Positions 38,628 through 48,352 of a stretch of DNA of 64,000 nucleotides are shown here, piece after piece. A model generated the notes under the pieces. The model was given only the letters and a program-made list of their open reading frames with translations. It made no database searches and had not been told where the DNA came from. The stretch is from Ligilactobacillus pabuli (GTDB lineage: Bacteria > Bacillota > Bacilli > Lactobacillales > Lactobacillaceae): the NCBI RefSeq assembly GCF_022836475.1, contig NZ_BQXH01000003.1, forward strand, positions 62,001 through 126,000. Direction: 5' to 3'. The position numbers and the translations under genes are program-made. Each line of letters begins with the position of its first letter. Position 1 is the stretch's first letter.

Positions 38628-38695
38628 TTTCTTGTAAATAAGGAAACAGCCCAGTGAGTTTTCAGTGGAACTGTTGAACTTATTTAAATAGATTG

Positions 38696-38715
38696 TTGGA
38701 CATTATCAGTCCCAA
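38696..38715 (+). promoter_or_regulatory. Possible CggR operator
   Basis: TTGGAC, 7 bp, GTCCCAA is an imperfect dyad between the promoter and the cggR start, where the CggR operator lies in Bacillus. It contains GGAC/GTCC elements like the known site, but the match is partial. Confidence 0.4.
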
Positions 38716-38730
38716 AGGGAGAGACAAGCA

Positions 38731-39759
38731 ATGCACCGAGAACTTGAGTGGATTCAAGCTGTCGTTCCCGATATGATCAATGTCTTAAGTCGGCGGTTTC
38801 TGGTTTTGAAGTCAATTGGAACTGATCGACCAGTAGGACGTAGAAGTTTAGCTGCTCAACTTAATTTAAGTGAGCGCGTTTTACGGACTGAAACTGATTT
38901 TCTGAAAGAACAAGGCCTAATTTGCTCTAGCAAGGCGGGCATGAGTTTGACAGAGAACGGTGCATTGGTCGTTCGAAGTTTGACTGCTTTTATGAATCAA
39001 ATGTTACCGTTACGAGCAACTGAGCAAAAGTTAAATGCCTTGTTTCAAGGTAAACGTTGCTTGGTAGTTCCTGGAGATAGTGATTTAAGCGAAAATGTTG
39101 TCAGTTTGATGGGACAGGCTGTGAATGATATTTTACAGGCACTGCTTCCGTTGGGTGAAAATATTATCGCTGTAATGGGTGGAACAACCATGGCCACCGT
39201 GGCCCACTCCTTAGATGATTCACTATCAGAACAACGCGACTTGATGTTCGTACCTGCCCGTGGCGGGATCGGAGAAAGAGTCGATGTCCAGGCCAATAAC
39301 GTTTGTGCACAGATGGCTGAACAAACAGCCGGACAGCACCGGGCGTTATATGTTCCTGAACATGTCAGCGAGAAAACTTATGAGCCGTTATTACGTGAAC
39401 CTGCAGTGCAGGAAGTGATCGCAATGATCAAACGAAGTAATGCGGTGATCCATAGCGTTGGTGAAGCAATTCCGATGGCGGAGAGACGTTCGATGCCTCA
39501 AAGTGAAATTGACTTCTTGAAAAGCAACGGCGCTGTCGGGGAAGCCTTTGGTTATTTCTTCAATAAAGAAGGACAGATCATTAAGAAGCTTTCACGGATT
39601 GGATTGCAACTCAAGGATCTCGTGTCGGTGAAGTGTGTTGTTGCCGTGGCCGGTGGTGCTTCAAAAGGTCATGCGTTGGCAGCATATATGAAACTCGCTC
39701 CAAGTCAGACGTTTTTAATTACTGACGAAGGGGCTGCAAATGTGATTTTAAAAGGGTAG
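38731..39759 (+). CDS. cggR: Central glycolytic genes regulator CggR
   Basis: CggR is a SorC/DeoR-type repressor of the lower glycolytic operon and is inactivated by fructose-1,6-bisphosphate. The 342-residue protein has an N-terminal winged helix (about 25-80, RRSLAAQLNLSERVLRTE) and a sugar-binding domain with GGTTMATVAHSL and VAGGASKGHALAAYMKL. It is the first gene before gap, pgk and tpiA. ATG 38731 follows AAAGGGAGAG. Confidence 0.95.
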   Translation: MHRELEWIQAVVPDMINVLSRRFLVLKSIGTDRPVGRRSLAAQLNLSERVLRTETDFLKEQGLICSSKAGMSLTENGALVVRSLTAFMNQMLPLRATEQKLNALFQGKRCLVVPGDSDLSENVVSLMGQAVNDILQALLPLGENIIAVMGGTTMATVAHSLDDSLSEQRDLMFVPARGGIGERVDVQANNVCAQMAEQTAGQHRALYVPEHVSEKTYEPLLREPAVQEVIAMIKRSNAVIHSVGEAIPMAERRSMPQSEIDFLKSNGAVGEAFGYFFNKEGQIIKKLSRIGLQLKDLVSVKCVVAVAGGASKGHALAAYMKLAPSQTFLITDEGAANVILKG

Positions 39760-39820
39760 TGTTTAGCGGCATTATCTTTTAAAATAAATTTTTTATTTCC
39801 TAAAGGAGGAAAATATTAGT

Positions 39821-40834
39821 ATGACTACTAAAGTAGGTATTAATGGCTTTGGCCGTATCGGCCGTTTGGCATTCCGTCGTATTGCAGAAACATCAAAGGA
39901 TTTGGAAGTTGTTGCGATTAATGATTTAACATCTCCAGCAATGCTCGCACATTTGTTGAAGTATGATACAGCGCATGGTCAATTTGCTGGCGAAGTTTCA
40001 GCAACAGACAATGCTCTTGTTGTTGACGGCAAGACAATCCCTGTATATGCAGAAGCTGATGCACGCAATATTCCTTGGGTTAAGAATGACGGCGTAGATT
40101 TGGTACTTGAATCAACAGGTTTCTACACATCTACAGAAAAAGCAACTGCTCATTTGGACGCAGGTGCAAAACGTGTTCTTGTTTCAGCTCCAGCTGGCGA
40201 CATGAAGACAATCGTTTACGGTGTTAACGATGACACAATGACAGCCGACGACAAGATCGTTTCAGCTGCTTCATGTACAACAAACTGCTTGGCACCTCTT
40301 GCAAAGGCTGTTAACGATGCATTTGGTATCAAAGCAGGTACAATGACAACTGTTCATGCTTACACAGCTACACAGAAGTTACAAGATGGTCCTGACAAGA
40401 AGGGTAACGTTCGTGCTGCACGTGCCGCTGCCGCTAACACAATTCCTCATTCAACTGGTGCCGCTAAAGCTCTTGGCTTGGTAGTTCCTGAATTGAACGG
40501 TAAATTGGATGGCCATGCACAACGTGTGCCAGTTATCACAGGTTCATTGACAGAATTAGTTACAACTTTGGACAAAGAAGTTACAGCTGACGAAGTTAAT
40601 GCTGCTGTTAAGAAAGTTACTGATGGTAACGAATCATTTGGTTACAATGCTGACAGCATCGTATCTTCAGATATCATCGGAACAACATTTGGTTCAGTAT
40701 TCGACCCTACACAAACACAAGTTGTTGGTGAAGGCGAAGGACAAGTTGTTAAGACTGTTGCTTGGTATGACAACGAATCTGGTTTTACTGCACAAATGAT
40801 CCGTACACTTGAAAAATTTGCTAGCATGCTTTAA
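39821..40834 (+). CDS. gap: Glyceraldehyde-3-phosphate dehydrogenase (NAD+)
   Basis: GAPDH oxidises glyceraldehyde-3-phosphate to 1,3-bisphosphoglycerate. The 337-residue enzyme has NAD-binding [14 protein letters not shown] and the active-site cysteine in [13 protein letters not shown] (about 153). Codon use is strongly biased (for example ACA for Thr), unlike neighbouring cggR, as expected for very high expression. AAAGGAGG precedes ATG 39821. It is the second gene of the cggR operon. Confidence 0.98.
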   Translation: MTTKVGINGFGRIGRLAFRRIAETSKDLEVVAINDLTSPAMLAHLLKYDTAHGQFAGEVSATDNALVVDGKTIPVYAEADARNIPWVKNDGVDLVLESTGFYTSTEKATAHLDAGAKRVLVSAPAGDMKTIVYGVNDDTMTADDKIVSAASCTTNCLAPLAKAVNDAFGIKAGTMTTVHAYTATQKLQDGPDKKGNVRAARAAAANTIPHSTGAAKALGLVVPELNGKLDGHAQRVPVITGSLTELVTTLDKEVTADEVNAAVKKVTDGNESFGYNADSIVSSDIIGTTFGSVFDPTQTQVVGEGEGQVVKTVAWYDNESGFTAQMIRTLEKFASML

Positions 40835-40878
40835 TATTCGCCTTTAAGCGAATATGACGCCTGCATGGCGCTAATTAA

Positions 40879-40914
40879 GGCGGGGGGAGGCAAAACTTCC
40901 TCCGCTTTTTCTTT
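40879..40914 (+). terminator. Imperfect hairpin after gap
   Basis: AAGGCGGGGGGAGG pairs imperfectly with CCTCCGCTTTTT. It may be a partial terminator or an mRNA processing/stability structure between gap and pgk. Confidence 0.6.
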
Positions 40915-40987
40915 GAAATAAGTTTAAAGTTTGCTAGCGCAGCTTGGACTCGTTGACAAACTTGGATAAATCAATGGAGGATTTTCA

Positions 40988-42181
40988 ATGGCTAAATTAA
41001 CAGTTTCAGATCTTAAAGATCTTAAAGGAAAAAAAGTCTTGATCCGTGTTGACTTTAATGTTCCTTTGAAAGACGGCAAAATCGGTGATGATAACCGGAT
41101 GGTAGCTGCATTACCAACAATCAAGTATATTACTGAAAATGGTGGTAAAGCCATCTTGTTCTCACATCTTGGCCGTGTGAAGAAGGAAGAAGACAAGAAA
41201 GAATTAACTCTACGTCCAGTAGCACAGCATTTAGCTGAATTACTCGACAAACCAGTCACATTCGTTCCTGTAACACGTGGACCTCAATTGGAAGAAGCTA
41301 TTGGTAAATTGGCTGACGGCGACGTGCTGTTAGTTGAAAATACTCGTTTCGAAGATTTGGATGGCAAAAAAGAATCAGGTAACGATCCTGAACTTGGCAA
41401 GTACTGGGCTTCTCTTGGCGACGTTTACGTCAACGATGCTTTTGGTACAGCTCACCGTTCACACGCTTCTAACGTTGGTATTGCAAGCAACATGGACCAA
41501 GCTGCTGCCGGCTTCTTATTAGAAAAAGAAATCAAGTTCTTAGGTAATGCTGTGGATAACCCTAAGCACCCATTTGTTGCTATTCTTGGTGGTGCTAAGG
41601 TTTCTGACAAGATCGGTGTGATCGATCACTTATTGTCAAAAGCTGACAAAGTTATTATCGGTGGTGGGATGACTTACACATTCTACGCTGCTAAAGGCTT
41701 GAAGATCGGTAACTCTTTAGTTGAAGAAGACAAGATTGATTTGGCTAAAAAGATTATCGACAAAGCTGGCGACAAGTTAGTCTTGCCAGTTGATAACATT
41801 GTTGCCCCAGAATTTAACAACGATGCACCTAGCGAAGTTGTTGAAGGCGACATTCCTGATGGCCAAATGGCATTGGATATCGGTCCTAAATCAATTGAAT
41901 TGTTCAAGGATACTTTAAAAGATGCTAAGACAGTTGTTTGGAATGGACCAATGGGTGTCTTTGAAATGAGCAACTTTGCTAAAGGAACACTTGAAGTTGG
42001 TGAATTCTTAGGTACTTTGACTGATGCTTCAACAATCGTCGGTGGTGGTGATTCAACAGCCGCTGTTAAGGAACTTGGCGTTAGTGATCAACTGACACAT
42101 ATTTCTACCGGTGGTGGAGCTTCATTGGAATACCTTGAAGGTAAAGAATTACCAGGTATTGCAGCCGTTTCAGATAAATAG
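40988..42181 (+). CDS. pgk: Phosphoglycerate kinase
   Basis: PGK makes ATP from 1,3-bisphosphoglycerate. The 397-residue protein starts with the [19 protein letters not shown] region, carries the substrate-binding arginines (RVDFNVP, SHLGR) and ends with [10 protein letters not shown] and [13 protein letters not shown]. Codon bias is strong. ATG 40988 follows TGGAGG. It is cotranscribed in the glycolytic operon. Confidence 0.98.
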   Translation: MAKLTVSDLKDLKGKKVLIRVDFNVPLKDGKIGDDNRMVAALPTIKYITENGGKAILFSHLGRVKKEEDKKELTLRPVAQHLAELLDKPVTFVPVTRGPQLEEAIGKLADGDVLLVENTRFEDLDGKKESGNDPELGKYWASLGDVYVNDAFGTAHRSHASNVGIASNMDQAAAGFLLEKEIKFLGNAVDNPKHPFVAILGGAKVSDKIGVIDHLLSKADKVIIGGGMTYTFYAAKGLKIGNSLVEEDKIDLAKKIIDKAGDKLVLPVDNIVAPEFNNDAPSEVVEGDIPDGQMALDIGPKSIELFKDTLKDAKTVVWNGPMGVFEMSNFAKGTLEVGEFLGTLTDASTIVGGGDSTAAVKELGVSDQLTHISTGGGASLEYLEGKELPGIAAVSDK

Positions 42182-42264
42182 TCATTTAGAAAATAAAAAA
42201 TTTATGATAGTTGCGAGTTGTTAGTACGGCCCGCAATTATTTTTTTAAAAGGAGAAGATATTTA

Positions 42265-43020
42265 ATGCGTACACCAATTATTGCAGGTAACTGGAAATTA
42301 AACATGAACCCAGAACAAACTGCTGAATTTGTTAAAGCTGTTAAAGATCAATTACCAACAGACGGAAGTGTAGAAGCCGTAATCGGTGCTCCTGCCGTTG
42401 ACTTGCCAGCCTTGCTCGAAAACCGTGCCGGCTCAAGTTTGAAAGTTGCCGCTGAAAACTGCTACTTCGAAGATGAAGGTGCCTTTACTGGTGAAACTTC
42501 ACCAAAAGTTTTAGCTGAAATGGGCGTTGACTACGTAATTATTGGTCACTCAGAACGTCGCGAATACTTCCATGAAACAGACGAAGACATCAACAAAAAA
42601 GCACATGCCATCTTTAAGAATGGTTTAACACCAATTATTTGCTGTGGTGAAACTCTTGAAACACGTGAAGCCGGCAAATACCAGGAATGGGTTGAAGGAC
42701 AAGTCACAGCTGCTTTGAAAGATTTGACAGCTGACCAAGTTGCTTCACTTGTAATTGCTTACGAACCAATCTGGGCCATCGGAACTGGTAAAACAGCTTC
42801 TTCTGACCAAGCTGAAGAAGTTTGTGGAATTGTTCGCCAAACAGTTGCTAAATTGTATGACCAAACAGTTGCTGACAAAGTTCGGATCCAATACGGCGGT
42901 TCAGTTAAACCAGCTAACGTTGCAGAATTAATGGGCAAAGAAAATATCGACGGCGGCTTAGTCGGTGGTGCTTCATTAGTTCCAGAATCATACGTACAAT
43001 TGGTTAACTTCAACAAATAA
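42265..43020 (+). CDS. tpiA: Triosephosphate isomerase
   Basis: The 251-residue TIM barrel interconverts DHAP and glyceraldehyde-3-phosphate. N-terminal GNWKLNMN, His in [11 protein letters not shown], catalytic Glu in [12 protein letters not shown] and the phosphate-binding GGLVGGASL are present. ATG 42265 follows AAAAGGAGA. The operon ends here with a terminator. Enolase, usual as the next gene in many lactobacilli, is not present. Confidence 0.98.
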   Translation: MRTPIIAGNWKLNMNPEQTAEFVKAVKDQLPTDGSVEAVIGAPAVDLPALLENRAGSSLKVAAENCYFEDEGAFTGETSPKVLAEMGVDYVIIGHSERREYFHETDEDINKKAHAIFKNGLTPIICCGETLETREAGKYQEWVEGQVTAALKDLTADQVASLVIAYEPIWAIGTGKTASSDQAEEVCGIVRQTVAKLYDQTVADKVRIQYGGSVKPANVAELMGKENIDGGLVGGASLVPESYVQLVNFNK

Positions 43021-43035
43021 TTAGTTGTCCAAACT

Positions 43036-43074
43036 AAGCAGCTTTCTCTTTAAAAGGGAAAGTTGCTTTTTTGC
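43036..43074 (+). terminator. tpiA terminator
   Basis: AAGCAGCTTTC pairs with GAAAGTTGCTT followed by TTTTT. Confidence 0.9.
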
Positions 43075-43099
43075 GTTGTGGTCAAAAAATTAGTATAAT
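43071..43099 (+). promoter_or_regulatory. secG promoter
   Basis: TTGCGT (43071-43076), 17 bp, TATAAT (43094-43099). A leader of about 120 nt follows, ending in the inverted repeat TTACCTAGATAGGTAA (43196-43211), which touches the ribosome site AAGGAGG (43210-43216). Confidence 0.75.
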
Positions 43100-43224
43100 A
43101 GAACTACTATTAAATTCAGACAGAGAAACTAGCTGAATCAAGCCGAGTCTTATTGTGTTATCAGGTATTTTGTGCTAAATTAGAATAGATGTAGGTTACC
43201 TAGATAGGTAAGGAGGAAACTTGT

Positions 43225-43461
43225 TTGTACAATACATTATTGACCCTATTGCTGATCGACTCAGTGTTAATTATCATTGCTGTTTTGATGCAACCAGCAA
43301 AGAACGATAATGCCGCGTCCGCGTTGTCAGGTGGAGCAGCTGACCTATTTAGTAAACAAAAGCCACGCGGTTTTGAAGCTTTTATGCAGAAGATCACAGC
43401 TGTTTTAGGCGTTTTATTTTTCGTTTTGGCGCTGGCTTTGGTATATATTTCTTCACATTAA
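43225..43461 (+). CDS. secG: Preprotein translocase subunit SecG
   Basis: A 78-residue protein with two membrane helices (about 2-22 and 53-75) and the SecG cytoplasmic loop (QPAKNDNAASALSGGAADLF). It stimulates SecYE/SecA protein export. TTG 43225 follows AAGGAGG by eight bases. It has its own promoter and terminator and lies before rnr-smpB, a standard Firmicute order. Confidence 0.95.
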   Translation: MYNTLLTLLLIDSVLIIIAVLMQPAKNDNAASALSGGAADLFSKQKPRGFEAFMQKITAVLGVLFFVLALALVYISSH

Positions 43462-43470
43462 CTTTGAAGT

Positions 43471-43509
43471 AAAACCTCCTGCACAGTTCAAACAGGAGGA
43501 TTTTTTGTT
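43471..43509 (+). terminator. secG terminator
   Basis: AAAACCTCCTG, loop, CAGGAGGATTTTTT. Confidence 0.93.
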
Positions 43510-43545
43510 TGTTAAAGTCAAAATTGGTATGATACGGGGATTTAG

Positions 43546-45960
43546 ATGAATAAAGAAAATATAATTGAAAAATTAACCGGCTTTTTTGAAGCAGAACCAA
43601 CCCAGAAATTTTCTGTCGAACAAATGGTTCAAAAGCTCGGTATGGAAGGTGCTGGACAGTTTAAGTTCGTAGTCCAGGCCTTGACTCAACTCGAACATGA
43701 CAAAAAGGTCTTGTTAGACGATGAGGGTCGCTTCTCATGGAATGTCGCAGCAGACACCGCAGCCTTAACGGGGATCTTCCACGCTAATGACCGCGGCTAT
43801 GGTTTTGTGACGGTTGATCCAGAACAACCAGATTATTTTATTAATCCAACCGCAACGATGTCCGCTTTAAACGGCGATGAGGTTCGGATCGAAGAAACAG
43901 GCGCTGGAGATCCAAAGATCAACAAACGTCCAGAAGGTAAAATTGTTGAAATTATTGCACATTCACTGACACAGGTCGTGGGTGAATTTCAGGATGCCGC
44001 TGATGAAAACTTGCCAGCTGGGATCTTGGGCTTAGTACATTTGAAAGATAAGAAATTATCGAATTTCAAGTTTTTACTAGAAGATAAAGGCTTACATCCG
44101 GTTGCCGGAGAAGTCATTTTGGCAGATATTTCTGCTTATCCTAGTGCGGCTTTACCTGGCTTATTAAAGGGTGTTGCCGTGAAAGTCTTGGGAAATGTTA
44201 ATGATCCGGGAATGGATATCTTGCAGGTCGTTTATGAACATGAGATTCCTCATGAATTTCCAGATGATGTCATGGAGCAGGCTGAAAAAACTCCTGATCA
44301 TGTGACTGAGCCTGAACGTGAGGGTCGGGTCGATTTGACTGACCAAAAATTAGTGACGATCGATAGCATCGAATCTAAAGATTTGGACGACGCTGTTAAC
44401 GTGTGGAAACTGCCAAACGGTAACTTCCACTTAGGTGTTCATATTGCTGACGTGTCCCATTATGTTCAGCCTGGTACACCGCTTGACCGTGAAGCCTACG
44501 AACGGGGAACTTCCGTTTATTTGACTGACCGCGTGATCCCAATGTTGCCAGCTAAGCTGTCAAACGGGATCTGTTCTTTGAACCCACACGTTGAACGGTG
44601 TGCGATGACGTGTGAAATGGAAATTGATGCTGCTGGTAAAATCGTGAACCACAAGATTTTCCCAAGTTTGATCAAGTCAACTGAACGAATGACTTATATC
44701 GCCATCAATAAGATCGTCGAATCACATGATGAAAAAACGATGGAACAGTATCAAGAACTTGTTCCAATGTTCCAGGACATGGCCGAATTGCACAAAATTT
44801 TGTTGAAGATGCGGAAGCGTCGTGGTGCCATTGAATTTGATGATACCGAAGCCAAAATTATTGTGGATGAACAAGGTCACCCAACTGATATTCAGTTGAG
44901 AGAACGTGGGACCAGTGAACGCATGGTGGAATCATTTATGTTAGCGGCTAACGAAACCGTTGCTGCACACTTCCATGCATTGAAAGTTCCGTTCGTATAC
45001 CGGATCCATGAAACTCCTAAACCTGAAAAGATCGAAAACTTGTTTGAGATCTTAGGGACTTTAGGCATTGAAGTGGCTGGTAAGAAGACCGATGTTAATC
45101 CGAAGATGATGCAGAGTATTTTGAAGAAAGTTGCTGGCAAGCCGGAAGAAGCCATGGTTTCAACGATGGTCTTGCGCTCAATGCAACAGGCGAAGTATTC
45201 ACCACAGCCTTTAGGACATTTTGGGATCGCTGCGGATGACTATACGCACTTTACTTCACCGATCCGTCGTTATCCGGATCTGATGGTGCATCGCTTGATC
45301 CATTTATACCTAGAACAAGGTTTAGGTCAAGAACAACAAGACAAGTATGCTGATCAGTTAGATTCATTAACAACTCATACTTCAGAAGCTGAACGTCGGG
45401 GAATTTCTGCTGAACGTGATACAGACGCCATGAAGAAGGCAGAATTTATGTCTGACCATGTTGGCGAAGAATTTGATGCGGTGGTTAGTTCAGTCACTAA
45501 ATTTGGGATGTTCATTGCTTTACCAAATACAGTTGAAGGTTTGATCCACATTAGTCAGATCCAAGACGATTATTACGAATATTTGGAAAAACAAATGGCT
45601 CTAGTTGGACGACGGACCAAACAGACATACCGAATCGGTCAGCCAGTCAAGGTCAAGCTAATTAATGTCAACGTTGAACAAAAAGAAGTTGACTTTACTT
45701 TAGCTGAGCCAGGTCAAGCACCTAAGTCTGATTTGTTAGACGGGGTAGAATTACCTGATCGTCGACCAAAGCGGAATAATGACCATCGCGGCCACCGCAA
45801 CAATTTCCATCGTCAGGGCGGTTCAAATCACAAACGTCCGAATGGCAATAATAACCGAAATCGTCGTAGCAATAATGGCGGACATTCAAGTCGGCCACAA
45901 CGTCAAGGCGGTTCACGGTCGAACTACAAGAGTAATCAGTCATCTAATCGCAATCGATAA
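43546..45960 (+). CDS. rnr: Ribonuclease R
   Basis: RNase R is a 3'-5' exoribonuclease that degrades structured RNA and works with trans-translation. The 804-residue protein has an N-terminal winged-helix/cold-shock region, the RNB catalytic core (acidic cluster near SIESKDLDDAVNV and HIADVSHYV) and an S1 domain (about 630-710). A basic, Asn/Arg/Gly/Ser-rich disordered tail follows (about 735-804). The tail may bind ribosomes or RNA. It is followed by smpB, supporting a role in tmRNA-linked decay. The ribosome site is weak (GGGG). Confidence 0.96.
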   Translation: MNKENIIEKLTGFFEAEPTQKFSVEQMVQKLGMEGAGQFKFVVQALTQLEHDKKVLLDDEGRFSWNVAADTAALTGIFHANDRGYGFVTVDPEQPDYFINPTATMSALNGDEVRIEETGAGDPKINKRPEGKIVEIIAHSLTQVVGEFQDAADENLPAGILGLVHLKDKKLSNFKFLLEDKGLHPVAGEVILADISAYPSAALPGLLKGVAVKVLGNVNDPGMDILQVVYEHEIPHEFPDDVMEQAEKTPDHVTEPEREGRVDLTDQKLVTIDSIESKDLDDAVNVWKLPNGNFHLGVHIADVSHYVQPGTPLDREAYERGTSVYLTDRVIPMLPAKLSNGICSLNPHVERCAMTCEMEIDAAGKIVNHKIFPSLIKSTERMTYIAINKIVESHDEKTMEQYQELVPMFQDMAELHKILLKMRKRRGAIEFDDTEAKIIVDEQGHPTDIQLRERGTSERMVESFMLAANETVAAHFHALKVPFVYRIHETPKPEKIENLFEILGTLGIEVAGKKTDVNPKMMQSILKKVAGKPEEAMVSTMVLRSMQQAKYSPQPLGHFGIAADDYTHFTSPIRRYPDLMVHRLIHLYLEQGLGQEQQDKYADQLDSLTTHTSEAERRGISAERDTDAMKKAEFMSDHVGEEFDAVVSSVTKFGMFIALPNTVEGLIHISQIQDDYYEYLEKQMALVGRRTKQTYRIGQPVKVKLINVNVEQKEVDFTLAEPGQAPKSDLLDGVELPDRRPKRNNDHRGHRNNFHRQGGSNHKRPNGNNNRNRRSNNGGHSSRPQRQGGSRSNYKSNQSSNRNR

Positions 45961-46054
45961 TAGATGAGCTCTACATTAAATTTGCGAAGTGGTCATTAAC
46001 AGGTAAAAAACTACTAGTTGATTTCTGCTTGGCATTCAGTGGAGGATGAGCGAA

Positions 46055-46519
46055 ATGGTTCAGAAAAAACAGCATTCACGTCCCTTGGCTCAAAACCGGA
46101 AGGCGAGTCATGATTACTATATTTTAAGCACGATCGAGGCAGGGGTTTCTTTAACCGGAACTGAGATCAAATCAGTTCGTGCTGCCCGGATCAATTTGAA
46201 AGATGGTTTTGCCCAAATCAGAAATGGTGAAGCATGGTTGATGAATGTCCATATTTCACCCTATGATCAGGGAAATCAGTTTAATCATGATCCTTTGCGG
46301 AATCGAAAACTTCTTTTGCATAAAAAAGAAATTCTCAAACTTGAGCAGGAAACCTCTAAAAAAGGGATCACACTTGTACCACTCAAGGTTTACATTAAAC
46401 ATGGTTTTGCGAAAGTTTTAATTGGGGTTGCCCAAGGTAAACGTGATTACGATAAGCGTGAGTCGATCAAGCGTCGTGATCAAGAACGTGAGATTCAACG
46501 GACACTCAAGAATTATTAA
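46055..46519 (+). CDS. smpB: SsrA-binding protein SmpB
   Basis: SmpB delivers tmRNA to stalled ribosomes. The 154-residue protein has the OB fold ([38 protein letters not shown]) and a basic C-terminal tail ([21 protein letters not shown]) that mimics mRNA. ATG 46055 is nine bases from GGAGG; ATG 46046 touches that site. No tmRNA gene follows within the window. Confidence 0.97.
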   Translation: MVQKKQHSRPLAQNRKASHDYYILSTIEAGVSLTGTEIKSVRAARINLKDGFAQIRNGEAWLMNVHISPYDQGNQFNHDPLRNRKLLLHKKEILKLEQETSKKGITLVPLKVYIKHGFAKVLIGVAQGKRDYDKRESIKRRDQEREIQRTLKNY

Positions 46520-46567
46520 TTTCTAGTCAAAAACATGTTCAGTAAAGTTAACGTGGACATTAAAACA

Positions 46568-46620
46568 CAAAAAAGCAGGCTTTAGTATACTCCTAGAGGA
46601 GTGTACTAAAGCCTTTTTTG
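46568..46620 (+). terminator. smpB terminator
   Basis: AAAAAAGC and GGCTTTAGTATACTCC pair with GGAGTGTACTAAAGCC and TTTTTTG: a long stem with a TAGA loop. Confidence 0.92.
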
Positions 46621-46641
46621 GTGCAGCTTAGTTTTAAACGA

Positions 46642-46680
46642 GAAAAACAGAACCCTACCTGATCAGATAGAGTTCTGTTT
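46642..46680 (-). terminator. Terminator of the LURP-one gene
   Basis: On the minus strand AACAGAAC...CTGATCAG...GTTCTGTT ends in TTTTT. Confidence 0.85.
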
Positions 46681-46696
46681 GATTGGTACGGTAATG

Positions 46697-47221
46697 TTAG
46701 TCAAAAGTGGGGCGGGCGTGGTGGACATGACGTTGAGGTTCATGGACATGTTTACCAGTAGTCGCCCAATAATCCAAGACTGCCGCAATACATAAACATA
46801 AGGGTTCATCAGCCTGGTGTTGAACCTGAAACTTAATGTAGGGCTGACCGTGTTTTTCGATATCACCAGTTTGCATGACATTGTCACGACCAGCGTAGAC
46901 GCGATAGCGAAAGTTCGTCAAGTTGCCAATTAAAAACCAGTTGAGTCCCTTAACGAACAACATTTCAGAACTGACCCCGTAGTACCGGCGAAATGAGCCA
47001 ACTTTTCGACCAGAGACATATAGGTCAAACCGAGGAAAAAAACCAAGAGAAGATTGTTTGATCTCCGCTAAAAGTTCCCCTGAAACGGTATGGACTTCTA
47101 TGGTGTCGTGAACTAGTCCCCAGCGACCAGTGATAAAATAAATAATGTGATCGTCATGATCTTTAATGGTCGTGACGCCTTTTTTTGAAAAACCGATCCG
47201 TTGTGCATATAAGGACCGCAT
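46697..47221 (-). CDS. LURP-one-related (YxjI-type) protein
   Basis: A 174-residue protein with the tubby-like LURP-one beta-barrel fold, seen in the sequence around FPRFDLYVSGRKVGSFRRYYG and LIGNLTNFRYRVY. The C terminus is His/Arg-rich. The family is widespread in Firmicutes but its biochemical role is unknown; plant members act in defence and related human proteins are phospholipid scramblases. It lies 50 bp downstream of a HAD phosphatase on the same strand, so they may be cotranscribed. Confidence 0.8.
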   Translation of the reverse strand: MRSLYAQRIGFSKKGVTTIKDHDDHIIYFITGRWGLVHDTIEVHTVSGELLAEIKQSSLGFFPRFDLYVSGRKVGSFRRYYGVSSEMLFVKGLNWFLIGNLTNFRYRVYAGRDNVMQTGDIEKHGQPYIKFQVQHQADEPLCLCIAAVLDYWATTGKHVHEPQRHVHHARPTFD

Positions 47222-47271
47222 GACTCGTTCACTTCCTATCTCTGACCGTCAAGTGGCTGTTGCCGCTGCTT

Positions 47272-48141
47272 TTATGGTAATAGGGCTAACTGTTCTTCAA
47301 TTGCTTTACCAGCACCATTTTCAGTGTTGCGGGTGGTGAGGTGGTTGGCTGCTAATTTAATTTCGTCGGTGGCATTTTCCATCGCATAACTGATCCCTGC
47401 CGCTTTGATCATCGATAAGTCGTTATTGTTGTCGCCTAAGGACATGACATTATCTAATGGAACGTTGAGTCGGTCCGCATAAGCTTGCAAGGCGAGCCCT
47501 TTTTGAGCATTAATATGGTTAATTTCGATATTACCAGAGCCTGATGAAGTGATCACCAGAGATTTATGCTTGGCAATTTGACTCCGAACTTGGGCTAAAC
47601 CGGCTTGACCTTCCGGACTAAAAGCAACAATTTTAAAAATCTGAATGTGTGGGTCAGAAACGAGATCATAGTAGTTATCAACGTAATTAATGTCCATTAA
47701 TTCCAGCCGAGCTGACGCTAAGCTGACCGCTAGTTTGAAAGGCGTTGAGGAATCAATACTAGATAATAATTCAGCAAAATTTTCAATTCGAGCTGCACGG
47801 TTATCTGAACAAACACCGATCGAAGTGATCACTTCAAAATAAAGTCCAGCTTTTTTTAACAAAACCATTAATTTTTGCGCCATCGTATCGGCAAGCGGGG
47901 CAGAACTTAATGTTTTACCATTTTCATCAAGAACTAGTGCACCGTTTAAAGTGATCAACGGACAGGAAACACCTGCTTGATCCAAGAGGGGTTTAACTTC
48001 TTTATAGGCACGTCCAGTCGAAACAATAAAGTTGACGCCTTTTGCTTGGGCGTGTTTAATTGCGGCGACATTGTAATCTGAAATAATCATTTGGTCGTTA
48101 AGCATCGTTCCGTCCATATCTGAAGCAATTAATTGTAACAT
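47272..48141 (-). CDS. Cof-type HAD-IIB phosphatase
   Basis: A 289-residue HAD-superfamily hydrolase with motif I DMDGTMLND (8-16), a type IIB cap domain (about 80-200) and motif IV SLGDNNNDLSMIKAAG (about 235-250). Such enzymes dephosphorylate sugar phosphates, flavin or pyridoxal phosphates. The substrate cannot be read from sequence. It is divergent from ung. Confidence 0.9.
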   Translation of the reverse strand: MLQLIASDMDGTMLNDQMIISDYNVAAIKHAQAKGVNFIVSTGRAYKEVKPLLDQAGVSCPLITLNGALVLDENGKTLSSAPLADTMAQKLMVLLKKAGLYFEVITSIGVCSDNRAARIENFAELLSSIDSSTPFKLAVSLASARLELMDINYVDNYYDLVSDPHIQIFKIVAFSPEGQAGLAQVRSQIAKHKSLVITSSGSGNIEINHINAQKGLALQAYADRLNVPLDNVMSLGDNNNDLSMIKAAGISYAMENATDEIKLAANHLTTRNTENGAGKAIEEQLALLP

Positions 48142-48309
48142 CTTCTCGTGACCTCACTTTTCTTTTCTCCCATCCATTTTATCATGAAGATTAGTGAAGT
48201 TCGATAGATTTAGATTAGAAGAATTCAAAAAAACAAGCAAATGTTTCTAATTAGCTTAATTTATTTGTTAAAAATTCACAATAATGAAAATTTTTTGCTT
48301 TTCTTTCGA

Positions 48310-48323
48310 ATAAAGCGCTTTAT
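48310..48323. promoter_or_regulatory. Cre-like palindrome upstream of ung-pta
   Basis: ATAAAGCGCTTTAT is a perfect 14-bp palindrome. Its 10-bp core AAAGCGCTTT equals the core of an ideal CcpA cre site (TGAAAGCGCTTTCA), but the outer TG/CA are lost. It is 30 bp before ung and near TATCAT (48330-48335), a possible -10. Confidence 0.5.
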
Positions 48324-48352
48324 TTATGGTATCATTAGAGCGAGGTGTTTTT

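Noticed and set aside
43546-43600. An upstream start for rnr
   Set aside because: No in-frame start with a better ribosome site lies between the secG terminator and ATG 43546, though the GGGG site is weak.
46520-46700. tmRNA (ssrA) after smpB
   Set aside because: The segment is filled by two terminators and there is no tRNA-like acceptor or tag reading frame.
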